From contig SXIZ01000169.1 in assembly GCA_005779525.1 (NCBI GenBank), positions 1 to 6,630 of the forward strand: a DNA stretch of 6,630 bases. Direction: 5' to 3'. Made by a program: the position numbers and the translations under genes. Shown here piece after piece: positions 1-5,198 of this stretch; position 1 is the first letter of the stretch, and each line of letters starts with the position of its first letter. The notes beneath the pieces were generated by a model that was given only the letters and a program-made list of their open reading frames with translations, was not told where the DNA came from and did not search any database. Source of the stretch: Methylococcaceae bacterium (GTDB taxonomy: Bacteria > Pseudomonadota > Gammaproteobacteria > Methylococcales > Methylomonadaceae).

Positions 1-276
1 GAAATTGGTGTCAGTGGGGTTACCGCCACAGAAGTGAAAGGATTTGGACGCCAAAAAGGACACACGGAATTATATCGGGGTGCAGAGTATGTGGTAGATT
101 TTTTACCAAAAGTGAAACTAGAAATTGCTGTTGCTGATGAGGTCGTAGATTTGGCTGTCGATACCATCGTCAAAGCAGCGAATACTGGCAAAATTGGGGA
201 TGGAAAAATTTTTGTTTCTTCCCTGGAACAAGTTATTCGCATCAGAACGGGTGAGACTGGTGTGGATGCCATTTAA
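1..276 (+). CDS. glnK: Nitrogen regulatory protein P-II, GlnK type (5' end outside window)
   Basis: P-II signal protein, a trimeric cytosolic sensor of 2-oxoglutarate, ATP/ADP and (through uridylylation) glutamine; next to amtB it is expected to plug the ammonium channel when nitrogen is plentiful. The reading frame is open from base 1, and the 91 residues align without gaps to residues 22-112 of the 112-residue E. coli proteins, so about 21 residues are cut off by the window edge. Visible landmarks are the T-loop motif GRQKGHTELYRGAEY with the uridylylation tyrosine Y51 (codon 88-90), the nucleotide-binding motif TGKIGDGKIF (family positions 83-92) and the C-terminal RIRTGE. The GTG at 34 lies inside the domain and is not the start. 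The family residue 54 is Asp (YVVDF), as in GlnB; E. coli GlnK has Asn. The glnK name therefore rests mainly on the amtB linkage; GlnB is the alternative. Confidence 0.95.
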   Translation, partial: EIGVSGVTATEVKGFGRQKGHTELYRGAEYVVDFLPKVKLEIAVADEVVDLAVDTIVKAANTGKIGDGKIFVSSLEQVIRIRTGETGVDAI

Positions 277-291
277 CCTAAAGTGAGCGGA

Positions 292-1590
292 ATGTCTGTA
301 AACCAGCGTAAATTTTTTTCCTTTATAGCATTATTTTTTCCTAGCCTATTGATGGCGGATGAGATAAATCAAGCAAACACCGCCTGGATCTTAACCTCCA
401 CGGCGTTAGTACTCTTTATGACCATACCCGGCTTATCGCTGTTTTATGCGGGGTTGGTCAGAAGCAAAAACGTGCTTTCTGTATTGATGCAATGCTTTGC
501 AATCACTTGTTTAGTATCGTTACTGTGGTTGGCCGGAGTCTATAGTTTTATTTTTGCAGATGGTGGAGATTTGCAGCCTTTTCTTGGCGGCGCACAAAAG
601 ATCTTTTTACCTGGTTTAGATGCAGGCAGCTTAACAGGGGATATTCCTGAAAGCGTGTTTTTCATGTTTCAGATGACTTTCGCAATTATTACCCCGGCAT
701 TAATTGTCGGTGGCTTTGCAGAGAGAATGAAATTTTCCGCCATGTTGTGGTTTAGTGGATTATGGTTAATAGTGGTATATATGCCAATTTGCCATTGGAT
801 TTGGGGGAATGGCTGGTTGGCTAAGCTCGGGGTCATGGATTTTGCAGGTGGAATTGTAATTCATATCAATGCTGGGGTTGCGGCGTTGGTTTCTGCAATT
901 GTTTTAGGTAATCGTCGCGGTTTTCCAACGACCGGAATGCAGCCTCACAATATGACTATGGTGGTCACGGGAGCGGGGATGTTGTGGGTTGGCTGGTTTG
1001 GTTTTAACGGGGGGAGTGCCTTGACTTCCGATGGTCGAGCAGGTTTAGCCATTTTAGTAACCCATATTGGCGCAGCTTCTGGGGCATTAACCTGGATGGC
1101 GATTGAATGGTTACGTTATGGCAAACCGAGTGTTTTAGGGATAGTTACGGGCATGGTGGCTGGCTTAGGGACCATCACCCCGGCATCAGGTTTTGTAGGT
1201 CCGGGCGGGGCGTTGTTTATTGGGGTGACTGCGGGTATCGTGTGTTTTTATGCCACGCAATATGTGAAACGGTCCCTTAAAATCGACGATTCTTTGGATG
1301 TCTTTCCGGTGCATGGAGTAGGCGGAGTCGTGGGGTCATTGCTGACCGGAGTGTTTGTCGCTAGCAGTTTAGGGGGCCACGGCTTACCTGATGGCGTGGG
1401 GATTATGGATCAAGTGGGCGTACAAGCGCTCGCAATTGGAGTTACCATTTTATGGAGCGCAGGTTTTAGCTATCTGATCTTAAAATTAATCAATGCCGTT
1501 ATTGGTCTGCGTGTCAATCCAGATGATGAAATTGTGGGCTTGGATATCACTTTACACGAAGAGACTGGCTATCATCAACTAAACGACTAG
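292..1590 (+). CDS. amtB: Ammonium transporter AmtB
   Basis: Inner-membrane ammonium channel of the Amt/Rh family (trimer, 11 transmembrane helices per subunit), 432 residues from this start. Numbered from the ATG at 292, the conserved pore residues are present: Phe-gate residues F130 and F238 (GWFGFN), S242, W171, D183 (DFAGG), and the twin histidines H191 (VIHINAG) and H341 (PVHGVGG), which are 150 residues apart exactly as H168 and H318 in E. coli AmtB. The C-terminal tail ending GLDITLHEETGY matches the family tail that contacts GlnK. The N-terminus looks like a signal peptide (NQRK, then a Phe/Leu-rich core, then LLMA before DE), also as in E. coli. An in-frame GTG at 283 is possible, but the purine-rich AAGTGAG at 281-287 sits better as a ribosome site for ATG 292. 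It begins 15 bases after glnK, so the two are almost certainly one operon. Confidence 0.97.
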   Translation: MSVNQRKFFSFIALFFPSLLMADEINQANTAWILTSTALVLFMTIPGLSLFYAGLVRSKNVLSVLMQCFAITCLVSLLWLAGVYSFIFADGGDLQPFLGGAQKIFLPGLDAGSLTGDIPESVFFMFQMTFAIITPALIVGGFAERMKFSAMLWFSGLWLIVVYMPICHWIWGNGWLAKLGVMDFAGGIVIHINAGVAALVSAIVLGNRRGFPTTGMQPHNMTMVVTGAGMLWVGWFGFNGGSALTSDGRAGLAILVTHIGAASGALTWMAIEWLRYGKPSVLGIVTGMVAGLGTITPASGFVGPGGALFIGVTAGIVCFYATQYVKRSLKIDDSLDVFPVHGVGGVVGSLLTGVFVASSLGGHGLPDGVGIMDQVGVQALAIGVTILWSAGFSYLILKLINAVIGLRVNPDDEIVGLDITLHEETGYHQLND

Positions 1591-1597
1591 GACATTT

Positions 1598-1626
1598 GCT
1601 AGGGTTTGGGAGAGCTCATCCCTAGC
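1598..1626. terminator. Hairpin between convergent amtB and darP
   Basis: GCTAGGG at 1598-1604 is the perfect reverse complement of CCCTAGC at 1620-1626, with a 15-base loop. It occupies most of the 39-bp gap between the stop codons of two convergent genes, where a shared terminator would be expected. Neither side has a clear T-tract, so classical intrinsic termination is uncertain. Confidence 0.4.
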
Positions 1627-1629
1627 GTA

Positions 1630-2154
1630 TTACCCCTGTTCAATAATGTCTTTGATATAACGATACAACAAGCGTGCATGTTTAGGCGGGGCATTCAACG
1701 TTTGCTCCCTCTTGGCGCTACGCACCAAATTACGTAATTCCTGCCTTTCCGCTGCTGGGTATTCGGCTAAAAAATCACTGACGGTATTTTCATCACCGAG
1801 CAATAATTGTTCTCGCCAACGTTCGGCGGCATGATGCTCTCTAACTGCATGTGCGCTTTTGCTTTGCAGGCGCGCCAATTGTTCTTGTAACTCAGAAATA
1901 TCTAATTTACGTAATAAGCCGTTAATATATTTTATTTGGCGTTTACGCGCACCTGTCGGTGGTAGGCTACTCGCAGTGACAATCGCTTTGAATACAATAT
2001 CTTCTAGTTCAAATAGTGCAAGTTGGGCGGGCGATAGCGCGATTAATTGCTCAATAAACTCATTGAGCTCGGCAATTTCGCGTTTAATCTGGGATTTGTT
2101 CGGGCGAATGGCATAATATTCAACGCCATCCTCGTCTAATTCTTCTTCGTACAT
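1630..2154 (-). CDS. darP: Ribosome biogenesis factor DarP (YjgA, DUF615)
   Basis: 174-residue cytosolic protein of the YjgA/DarP family, known in E. coli as a 50S-assembly factor that binds late precursors of the large subunit. It matches family features along its length: an acidic N-terminus (residues 2-10, EEELDEDG) before the basic motif PNKSQIKRE (18-26), a central ARKRQIKYINGLLRK stretch (69-83), a conserved C-terminal region with AERQELRNLVRSAKRE (135-150), and PPKHARLLYRYIK (156-168). Length is close to the E. coli protein (about 180). Its ATG lies one base after the TGA of the small membrane-protein gene upstream (TGAAATG), and there is no strong Shine-Dalgarno of its own, so translational coupling is likely. 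It converges with amtB. Confidence 0.95.
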   Translation of the reverse strand: MYEEELDEDGVEYYAIRPNKSQIKREIAELNEFIEQLIALSPAQLALFELEDIVFKAIVTASSLPPTGARKRQIKYINGLLRKLDISELQEQLARLQSKSAHAVREHHAAERWREQLLLGDENTVSDFLAEYPAAERQELRNLVRSAKREQTLNAPPKHARLLYRYIKDIIEQG

Positions 2155-2155
2155 T

Positions 2156-2344
2156 TCAAACCATCTTAATTAAAAAAATCACAAACAGGACGACCAGTGC
2201 TAGCGGGATGATGACAGCCATCCAATCAGATTTTACATATTTACTGCGTTCAAATGCCGATTTAGTACTGCGCTGGAGGCTAAAAACCACCAGTAACGCC
2301 AAAATGCCTAAAACAATATTTTCCCAGCTGCTTAAAGGTTCCAT
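2156..2344 (-). CDS. Small two-helix membrane protein upstream of darP
   Basis: 62-residue protein whose family I do not recognise. Two hydrophobic segments are visible, about residues 8-23 (ENIVLGILALLVVFSL) and 42-60 (MAVIIPLALVVLFVIFLIK), joined by a basic loop (R25, K28, R33, K35, K38). By the positive-inside rule the loop would face the cytoplasm and both ends the periplasm. A strong ribosome site, GGGAGAGGA at 2355-2347 on the minus strand, precedes the ATG and supports it as a real gene. Its stop codon is one base from the darP start, so the two are probably co-transcribed and coupled. No catalytic motif is seen; any role linked to ribosome assembly would be a guess. Confidence 0.75.
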   Translation of the reverse strand: MEPLSSWENIVLGILALLVVFSLQRSTKSAFERSKYVKSDWMAVIIPLALVVLFVIFLIKMV

Positions 2345-2346
2345 AA

Positions 2347-2355
2347 TCCTCTCCC
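2347..2355 (-). promoter_or_regulatory. Strong Shine-Dalgarno of the 62-residue membrane-protein gene
   Basis: On the minus strand GGGAGAGGA ends two bases before the ATG at 2344; its GGGAG part has a six-base spacer. It is much stronger than the ribosome sites of darP, the M15 peptidase, nadC or ampD in this window and is the main support for translation of this small gene. Confidence 0.7.
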
Positions 2356-2462
2356 AACAACGCTCAATTATTCTGATAAAGCAAATTAATACGGGCCACT
2401 TTACCTAGCTATGCATTCTAACCTACAGCAGGGTAAAACTTATATCCAAATACTGATATTTC

Positions 2463-2474
2463 GCTTAATTAAGC
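2463..2474. repeat. 12-bp perfect palindrome GCTTAATTAAGC
   Basis: A perfect 12-bp palindrome in the 154-bp gap between the M15 peptidase stop and the 62-residue protein gene start, both on the minus strand. It lies about 120 bp upstream of the latter, where an operator for the membrane-protein/darP unit could be, but no clear promoter pairs with it. The flanks are A/T-rich, so chance is possible. The rest of the gap shows nothing definite. Confidence 0.35.
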
Positions 2475-2498
2475 ATAATTTATACTCTATGTGAAATA

Positions 2499-3050
2499 TT
2501 AGGGGACTTGCGAAGCTGGATGAATTAAGTCTGGGTTAGCGTGAAAGCACCAATGCCAAGGTTCATACAGATAGCCATAGCGATTGTCGCGGGGAAAGGA
2601 TAAAAAAAATCCGAATTGATTTGCATGCTTAGATAGCCAAGAAAAAGCCTCCGTCTGTTCAAAAACTTCCAGTGCCGGAGGAACGCCAGGCGTGCAAATA
2701 TCCACTGCGCGGCCAGTGTGATGCTCGCTACAACCTGGAGGTGCCAGCACGGTTAAAACTTCGGCAATCGGTATCCCGATTGCAAGTCTGGTTTGGATCA
2801 GTTCTGCTTGGCGTTCAAAGCTACGAAAAGCGGAAATAATAAAAATATCAACCGCATCAGTGGTTGCTGCCGCCTTAAGTTCCTGCCAGGCATGTGCAGC
2901 AGCCTGAGTCAGTAAATATTGTTGGCCATTTTTTCCAATGTCGGCAACTTCAAGGTGTTCTGCCTCGGCATAAACAGGAAGATTGCGATTGGCGATAAGC
3001 TCAAGAGGAATGCCTAATTGATCCCTATATTTTTGAATTGCAGCGTACAT
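2499..3050 (-). CDS. VanY-like D-alanyl-D-alanine carboxypeptidase family protein (peptidase M15B), no signal peptide
   Basis: 183-residue zinc peptidase of the VanY/LdcB (M15B) family, which trims the C-terminal residue of peptidoglycan stem peptides (D,D- or L,D-carboxypeptidase). The family signature is complete: ISAFRSFERQ with R76, SEHHTGRAVD with zinc ligands H110 and D117, and EPWHW with catalytic E163 and zinc ligand H166. The domain starts almost at the N-terminus, and no signal peptide or membrane anchor is visible. Upstream in frame only 20 codons separate the ATG from a TAA at 3113-3111, and none is ATG, GTG or TTG, so a missed secretion signal is unlikely. The Shine-Dalgarno is weak. 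Most relatives are exported, so this copy may act in the cytoplasm, for example on recycled muropeptides (inference). D,D versus L,D specificity cannot be told from the motifs. Confidence 0.88.
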   Translation of the reverse strand: MYAAIQKYRDQLGIPLELIANRNLPVYAEAEHLEVADIGKNGQQYLLTQAAAHAWQELKAAATTDAVDIFIISAFRSFERQAELIQTRLAIGIPIAEVLTVLAPPGCSEHHTGRAVDICTPGVPPALEVFEQTEAFSWLSKHANQFGFFLSFPRDNRYGYLYEPWHWCFHANPDLIHPASQVP

Positions 3051-3114
3051 GATGTTTAAAGTCAGAGAAATTTGCAGTGTTACACGTGTCCTAAAATTTA
3101 CGCTAGGCAGTTAA

Positions 3115-3234
3115 ATGGTCAGCCAAGAGTCAGCGACGGTGGCTAAACAACCAGCAAGAAAATCCGTTGGTACGGTTAAATTCTATGCTGGTGTCATCTT
3201 GGGGGCTTTACGTGCTTCTGTGTTTAATGATTGA
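3115..3234 (+). CDS. Possible 39-residue small protein (unsupported ORF)
   Basis: A 39-codon ATG-to-TGA frame lies in the 201-bp gap between the M15 peptidase and ald, on the strand opposite both. The product begins MVSQESATVAKQPARK and has a mildly hydrophobic stretch KFYAGVILGAL (residues 22-32), ending VFND. An AGG at 3105-3107 with a seven-base spacer could be a weak ribosome site. No family is recognised and no convincing promoter is seen. It fills most of the gap, which is the main reason to list it; an ORF this short can easily occur by chance. Confidence 0.22.
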   Translation: MVSQESATVAKQPARKSVGTVKFYAGVILGALRASVFND

Positions 3235-3251
3235 GTTTAGCGTAAACCGCT

Positions 3252-4364
3252 TTAGTGTGCGAGTACCTCTAAGGCCTCTACCGAAGGCAAGTTAAAGGCG
3301 TTGGCAACTGCCGCATAAGTCAACTGTCCGCGATAGGTGTTTAGACCGAGGCGTAATGCCACATCGCTGTGCAGTGCGGCCAAACCTTGGTTGGCTAGGC
3401 GTAATACATAAGGGCTAGTTTGATTGCTTAACGCAAAGGTGCTGGTCCGCGGGACGGCTCCTGGCATATTGGCCACACAATAATGCACTACCCCATCGAT
3501 GGTATAAGTTGGTTGGCTATGGGTCGTGGCGCGAGTGGTCTCGACACAGCCTCCTTGATCAACAGCGACATCAACAATGACAGCACCGGGTAGCATCTTC
3601 GGTAACATCTCGCGCATAATTAGCCAGGGAGCACGCCCACCCGGAATTAATACCGCGCCAATGACTAGATCTGCATGTTGTAGACTTGCCTCAATCGTAT
3701 GGCTATTACTGATACGCGTCTGCAGTTGTCCGCGGTAAATATCATCCAGATATTGCAAACGCGTATGGCTGACATCCAGCACCGTGACCTGTGCACCCAT
3801 ACCTACTGCAACCCTTGCCGCATTGCTGCCAACGACGCCAGCTCCTAGCACCACCACATTAGCCGGGGCAACGCCTGGAACGCCGCCCATAAGCACCCCT
3901 CGACCGCCATGGGATTTTTGTAAATACACCGCTCCGACTTGGGTTGCCATACGTCCGGCGACTTCGCTCATCGGTAATAATAACGGCAAGCGACCATCCG
4001 GCGTTTGCACTGTTTCATAGGCGATACCTGTCGTACCGCTCGCTAATAATGCATCGGTCAGCGGGCGGTCAGAGGCCAGATGTAAATAGGTAAACAGCAG
4101 TAACTCTGGGCGTAAAAAACCATATTCAGCAGCGATGGGTTCTTTGACTTTAACCACCATCTCTGCACCCCAAGCTTCTGTCGCAGTTGCGACAATCTGC
4201 GCCCCGGCTGTCAGGTACTCTGCATCGCTGATTGCGCTGCCAAGACCTGCACCCGTTTCCACCAACACCGTGTGTCCATGTTGCACCAGTGCCGTAACCG
4301 TTGCTGGGGTCATCCCTACGCGGTTCTCATTATCTTTAATTTCTTTGGGCAATCCAATTAACAT
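3252..4364 (-). CDS. ald: Alanine dehydrogenase
   Basis: NAD-dependent alanine dehydrogenase (L-alanine + NAD+ + water to pyruvate + ammonium + NADH), a cytosolic hexamer in characterised relatives. The 370 residues match the usual length of about 370. Visible residues are the substrate-binding R15 (NENRVGMTP), K74 in VKVKEP, H95 in YLHLA, the Rossmann motif GAGVVG (174-179) with acidic D197 (VLDVS) at the end of the next strand for NAD ribose, and D269 in DVAVDQGG. The Ald-type NMPGAVPRTST motif follows at 299-309. The start is supported by AGGA at 4377-4374 with a nine-base spacer and by a typical family N-terminus (MLIGLPKEIK). It stands alone, with its own likely promoter. It may catabolise alanine or, with high ammonium, fix ammonia; direction cannot be inferred. 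Confidence 0.97.
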   Translation of the reverse strand: MLIGLPKEIKDNENRVGMTPATVTALVQHGHTVLVETGAGLGSAISDAEYLTAGAQIVATATEAWGAEMVVKVKEPIAAEYGFLRPELLLFTYLHLASDRPLTDALLASGTTGIAYETVQTPDGRLPLLLPMSEVAGRMATQVGAVYLQKSHGGRGVLMGGVPGVAPANVVVLGAGVVGSNAARVAVGMGAQVTVLDVSHTRLQYLDDIYRGQLQTRISNSHTIEASLQHADLVIGAVLIPGGRAPWLIMREMLPKMLPGAVIVDVAVDQGGCVETTRATTHSQPTYTIDGVVHYCVANMPGAVPRTSTFALSNQTSPYVLRLANQGLAALHSDVALRLGLNTYRGQLTYAAVANAFNLPSVEALEVLAH

Positions 4365-4386
4365 GATCTTAATTCCTATAATAAAA

Positions 4387-4415
4387 ATATTAGCTAGAAC
4401 ACAATCTAATGTGAA
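4387..4415 (-). promoter_or_regulatory. Likely sigma-70 promoter of ald
   Basis: On the minus strand, TTCACA (-35; 4415-4410, one mismatch to TTGACA) is followed after exactly 17 bases by TAATAT (-10; 4392-4387). Transcription would start near 4380, giving a very short leader of about 16 bases that still contains the AGGA ribosome site. This is a prediction by eye. Confidence 0.5.
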
Positions 4416-4452
4416 TTGTTGAGCACTGAATACCGCTAGCGAGGCGAAATTT

Positions 4453-4470
4453 TTGCGTTAGACAACGCAA
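4453..4470. repeat. Hairpin TTGCGTT-AGAC-AACGCAA
   Basis: A perfect 7-bp inverted repeat with a four-base loop. The flanks GAAAT (4446-4450) and ATTTC (4470-4474) extend it to about 11 bp if a three-base T bulge is allowed. It lies roughly 40 bp upstream of the predicted ald -35, where an activator or repressor site could sit, but it could equally be an RNA stem. Confidence 0.45.
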
Positions 4471-4499
4471 TTTCCCATCTGCTCTTTCAGGCCTGTTTA

Positions 4500-4532
4500 C
4501 TAGACGCACGCGATGCGCAATTTAATGTCTAG
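4500..4532. repeat. Inverted repeat CTAGAC ... GTCTAG
   Basis: CTAGAC at 4500-4505 and its perfect reverse complement GTCTAG at 4527-4532, with 21 bases between. The inner sequence contains a minor GCG-ATG-CGC stem. Six matching bases at this spacing is weak on its own; it is listed because several such repeats cluster in this spacer. Confidence 0.3.
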
Positions 4533-4557
4533 CAACTTCTATGCACATTTTTATTGA

Positions 4558-4630
4558 GTCAGCGCAGAACGAGATAATGCTGCTAATTAAGCGCTGCTGT
4601 AAGGCTTTATTGCCTTACAGATAAGCTGAC
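4558..4630. repeat. Nested stem structure around a strong 9-bp hairpin
   Basis: CTGTAAGGC (4597-4605) and GCCTTACAG (4612-4620) form a perfect 9-bp hairpin with a six-base loop. Directly to its left, CAGCGC (4560-4565) can pair with GCGCTG (4591-4596). Alternatively GTCAGC (4558-4563) can pair with GCTGAC (4625-4630), enclosing the hairpin; the two options share bases and exclude each other. The hairpin lies about 95 bases past the stop codon of the flavin-reductase-like gene, so it may end or protect that transcript, but no T-tract follows on either strand. Confidence 0.5.
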
Positions 4631-4715
4631 CAAACAAAGTCAAACAAGTTCAGCTAACAGTAGAAAAAGCGGGTCGGTGGAGCGTGGGATGCATAGCAAT
4701 AGGATTTCTTAGGTA

Positions 4716-5198
4716 TTAGCGATATAAATCATCTGCACCATCGAGATTATCGGTATCGCTGTAGCGCATTGGCTTGCCGTTATTTAATATGCCAGCATCG
4801 ACTATTTGACAGACCACAATTTCATGATCGCCAGCAGGAGTTACATGGCTGAGGACGCAATCAAAATAGGCGAGTGCCTCGGTCAAAACGGGCACACCAC
4901 TTTGCGCGGGTTGCCAGCTATACCCCGACATTTTGTCGCGAATACTGGAGTCACCAAAATGCGCCGCAATCGGTAATTGGGAATGGGCCAATACATTAAT
5001 GCTACACAGCCCGCCTGCTTTCAGGATTTGATAAGAATAATGCTGTGGATTAATACTAAAAGCCAATAATGGCGGGTCGAATGACACTTGCATCACCCAG
5101 GCGGCGGTAAAAGCATGTTCGCGGGTATCATCTTTCACCGCAATCACATACACCCCATGGGTTAAAAGCTTGGCTACTGTGGCTAAATTATTTGGCAT
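4716..5198 (-). CDS. Flavin reductase-like, FMN-binding split-barrel protein
   Basis: 160-residue protein of the flavin-reductase-like domain family (FMN/FAD-binding split barrel); members reduce flavins with NAD(P)H or bind FMN in redox enzymes. The family pattern is visible: LLTHGVYVIAV (11-21), FTAAWVMQVSFDPPLLAFSI (30-49, flavin-contacting strand and turn), HYSYQILKAGGLCSINVLA (53-71), and GDHEIVVCQIVDAG (123-136) with the conserved acidic-His pair of the barrel, then a C-terminal GKPMRYSD. The length is typical of single-domain members. The ATG lies inside the 3' end of nadC (11-bp overlap), with GGTGA at 5209-5205 as ribosome site and a six-base spacer, so it is probably co-translated with nadC. 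The natural partner and substrate are unknown. Confidence 0.85.
   Translation of the reverse strand: MPNNLATVAKLLTHGVYVIAVKDDTREHAFTAAWVMQVSFDPPLLAFSINPQHYSYQILKAGGLCSINVLAHSQLPIAAHFGDSSIRDKMSGYSWQPAQSGVPVLTEALAYFDCVLSHVTPAGDHEIVVCQIVDAGILNNGKPMRYSDTDNLDGADDLYR

Larger units (their letters stand above)
4365..4715. other. 351-bp non-coding spacer upstream of ald, rich in inverted repeats
   Basis: No convincing gene was found here. The end next to ald holds its likely promoter and ribosome site. The rest holds a CGCTAGCG palindrome (4434-4441), hairpins at 4453-4470 and 4597-4620, and longer-range inverted repeats at 4500-4532 and 4558-4630. CGCAATTT occurs twice (4466-4473, 4516-4523), and two imperfect copies of a ten-base unit CAAACAAAGT lie at 4631-4650. 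It could combine the 3' end of the nadC operon transcript with ald control sites, or encode a structured RNA; neither is proven. Confidence 0.5.

Noticed and set aside
1859..2408. Plus-strand open frames of 85 and 66 codons opposite darP and the small membrane-protein gene
   Set aside because: Antisense to a recognised gene and to a small gene with a strong ribosome site; no family similarity or ribosome site noticed.
3082..3089. ACACGTGT palindrome upstream of the M15 peptidase
   Set aside because: An 8-bp dyad of this kind is expected by chance at this scale and nothing links it to a promoter.
3235..3251. Short inverted repeats (GTTTA/TAAAC, AGCG/CGCT) just past the ald stop as a terminator
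   Set aside because: Stems of only 4-5 bp with no T-tract on the minus strand; too weak to call.
3784..4422. Plus-strand open frames of 78 and 95 codons opposite ald
   Set aside because: Both are antisense to the well-conserved ald frame; their Pro/Thr/Ala-rich, low-complexity products are typical of antisense artefacts.
4410..4426. Possible CRP site beginning TGTGA upstream of ald
   Set aside because: Only the left half fits TGTGA-N6-TCACA; the right half matches two of five bases, and the TGTGAA is better read as the minus-strand -35 element.
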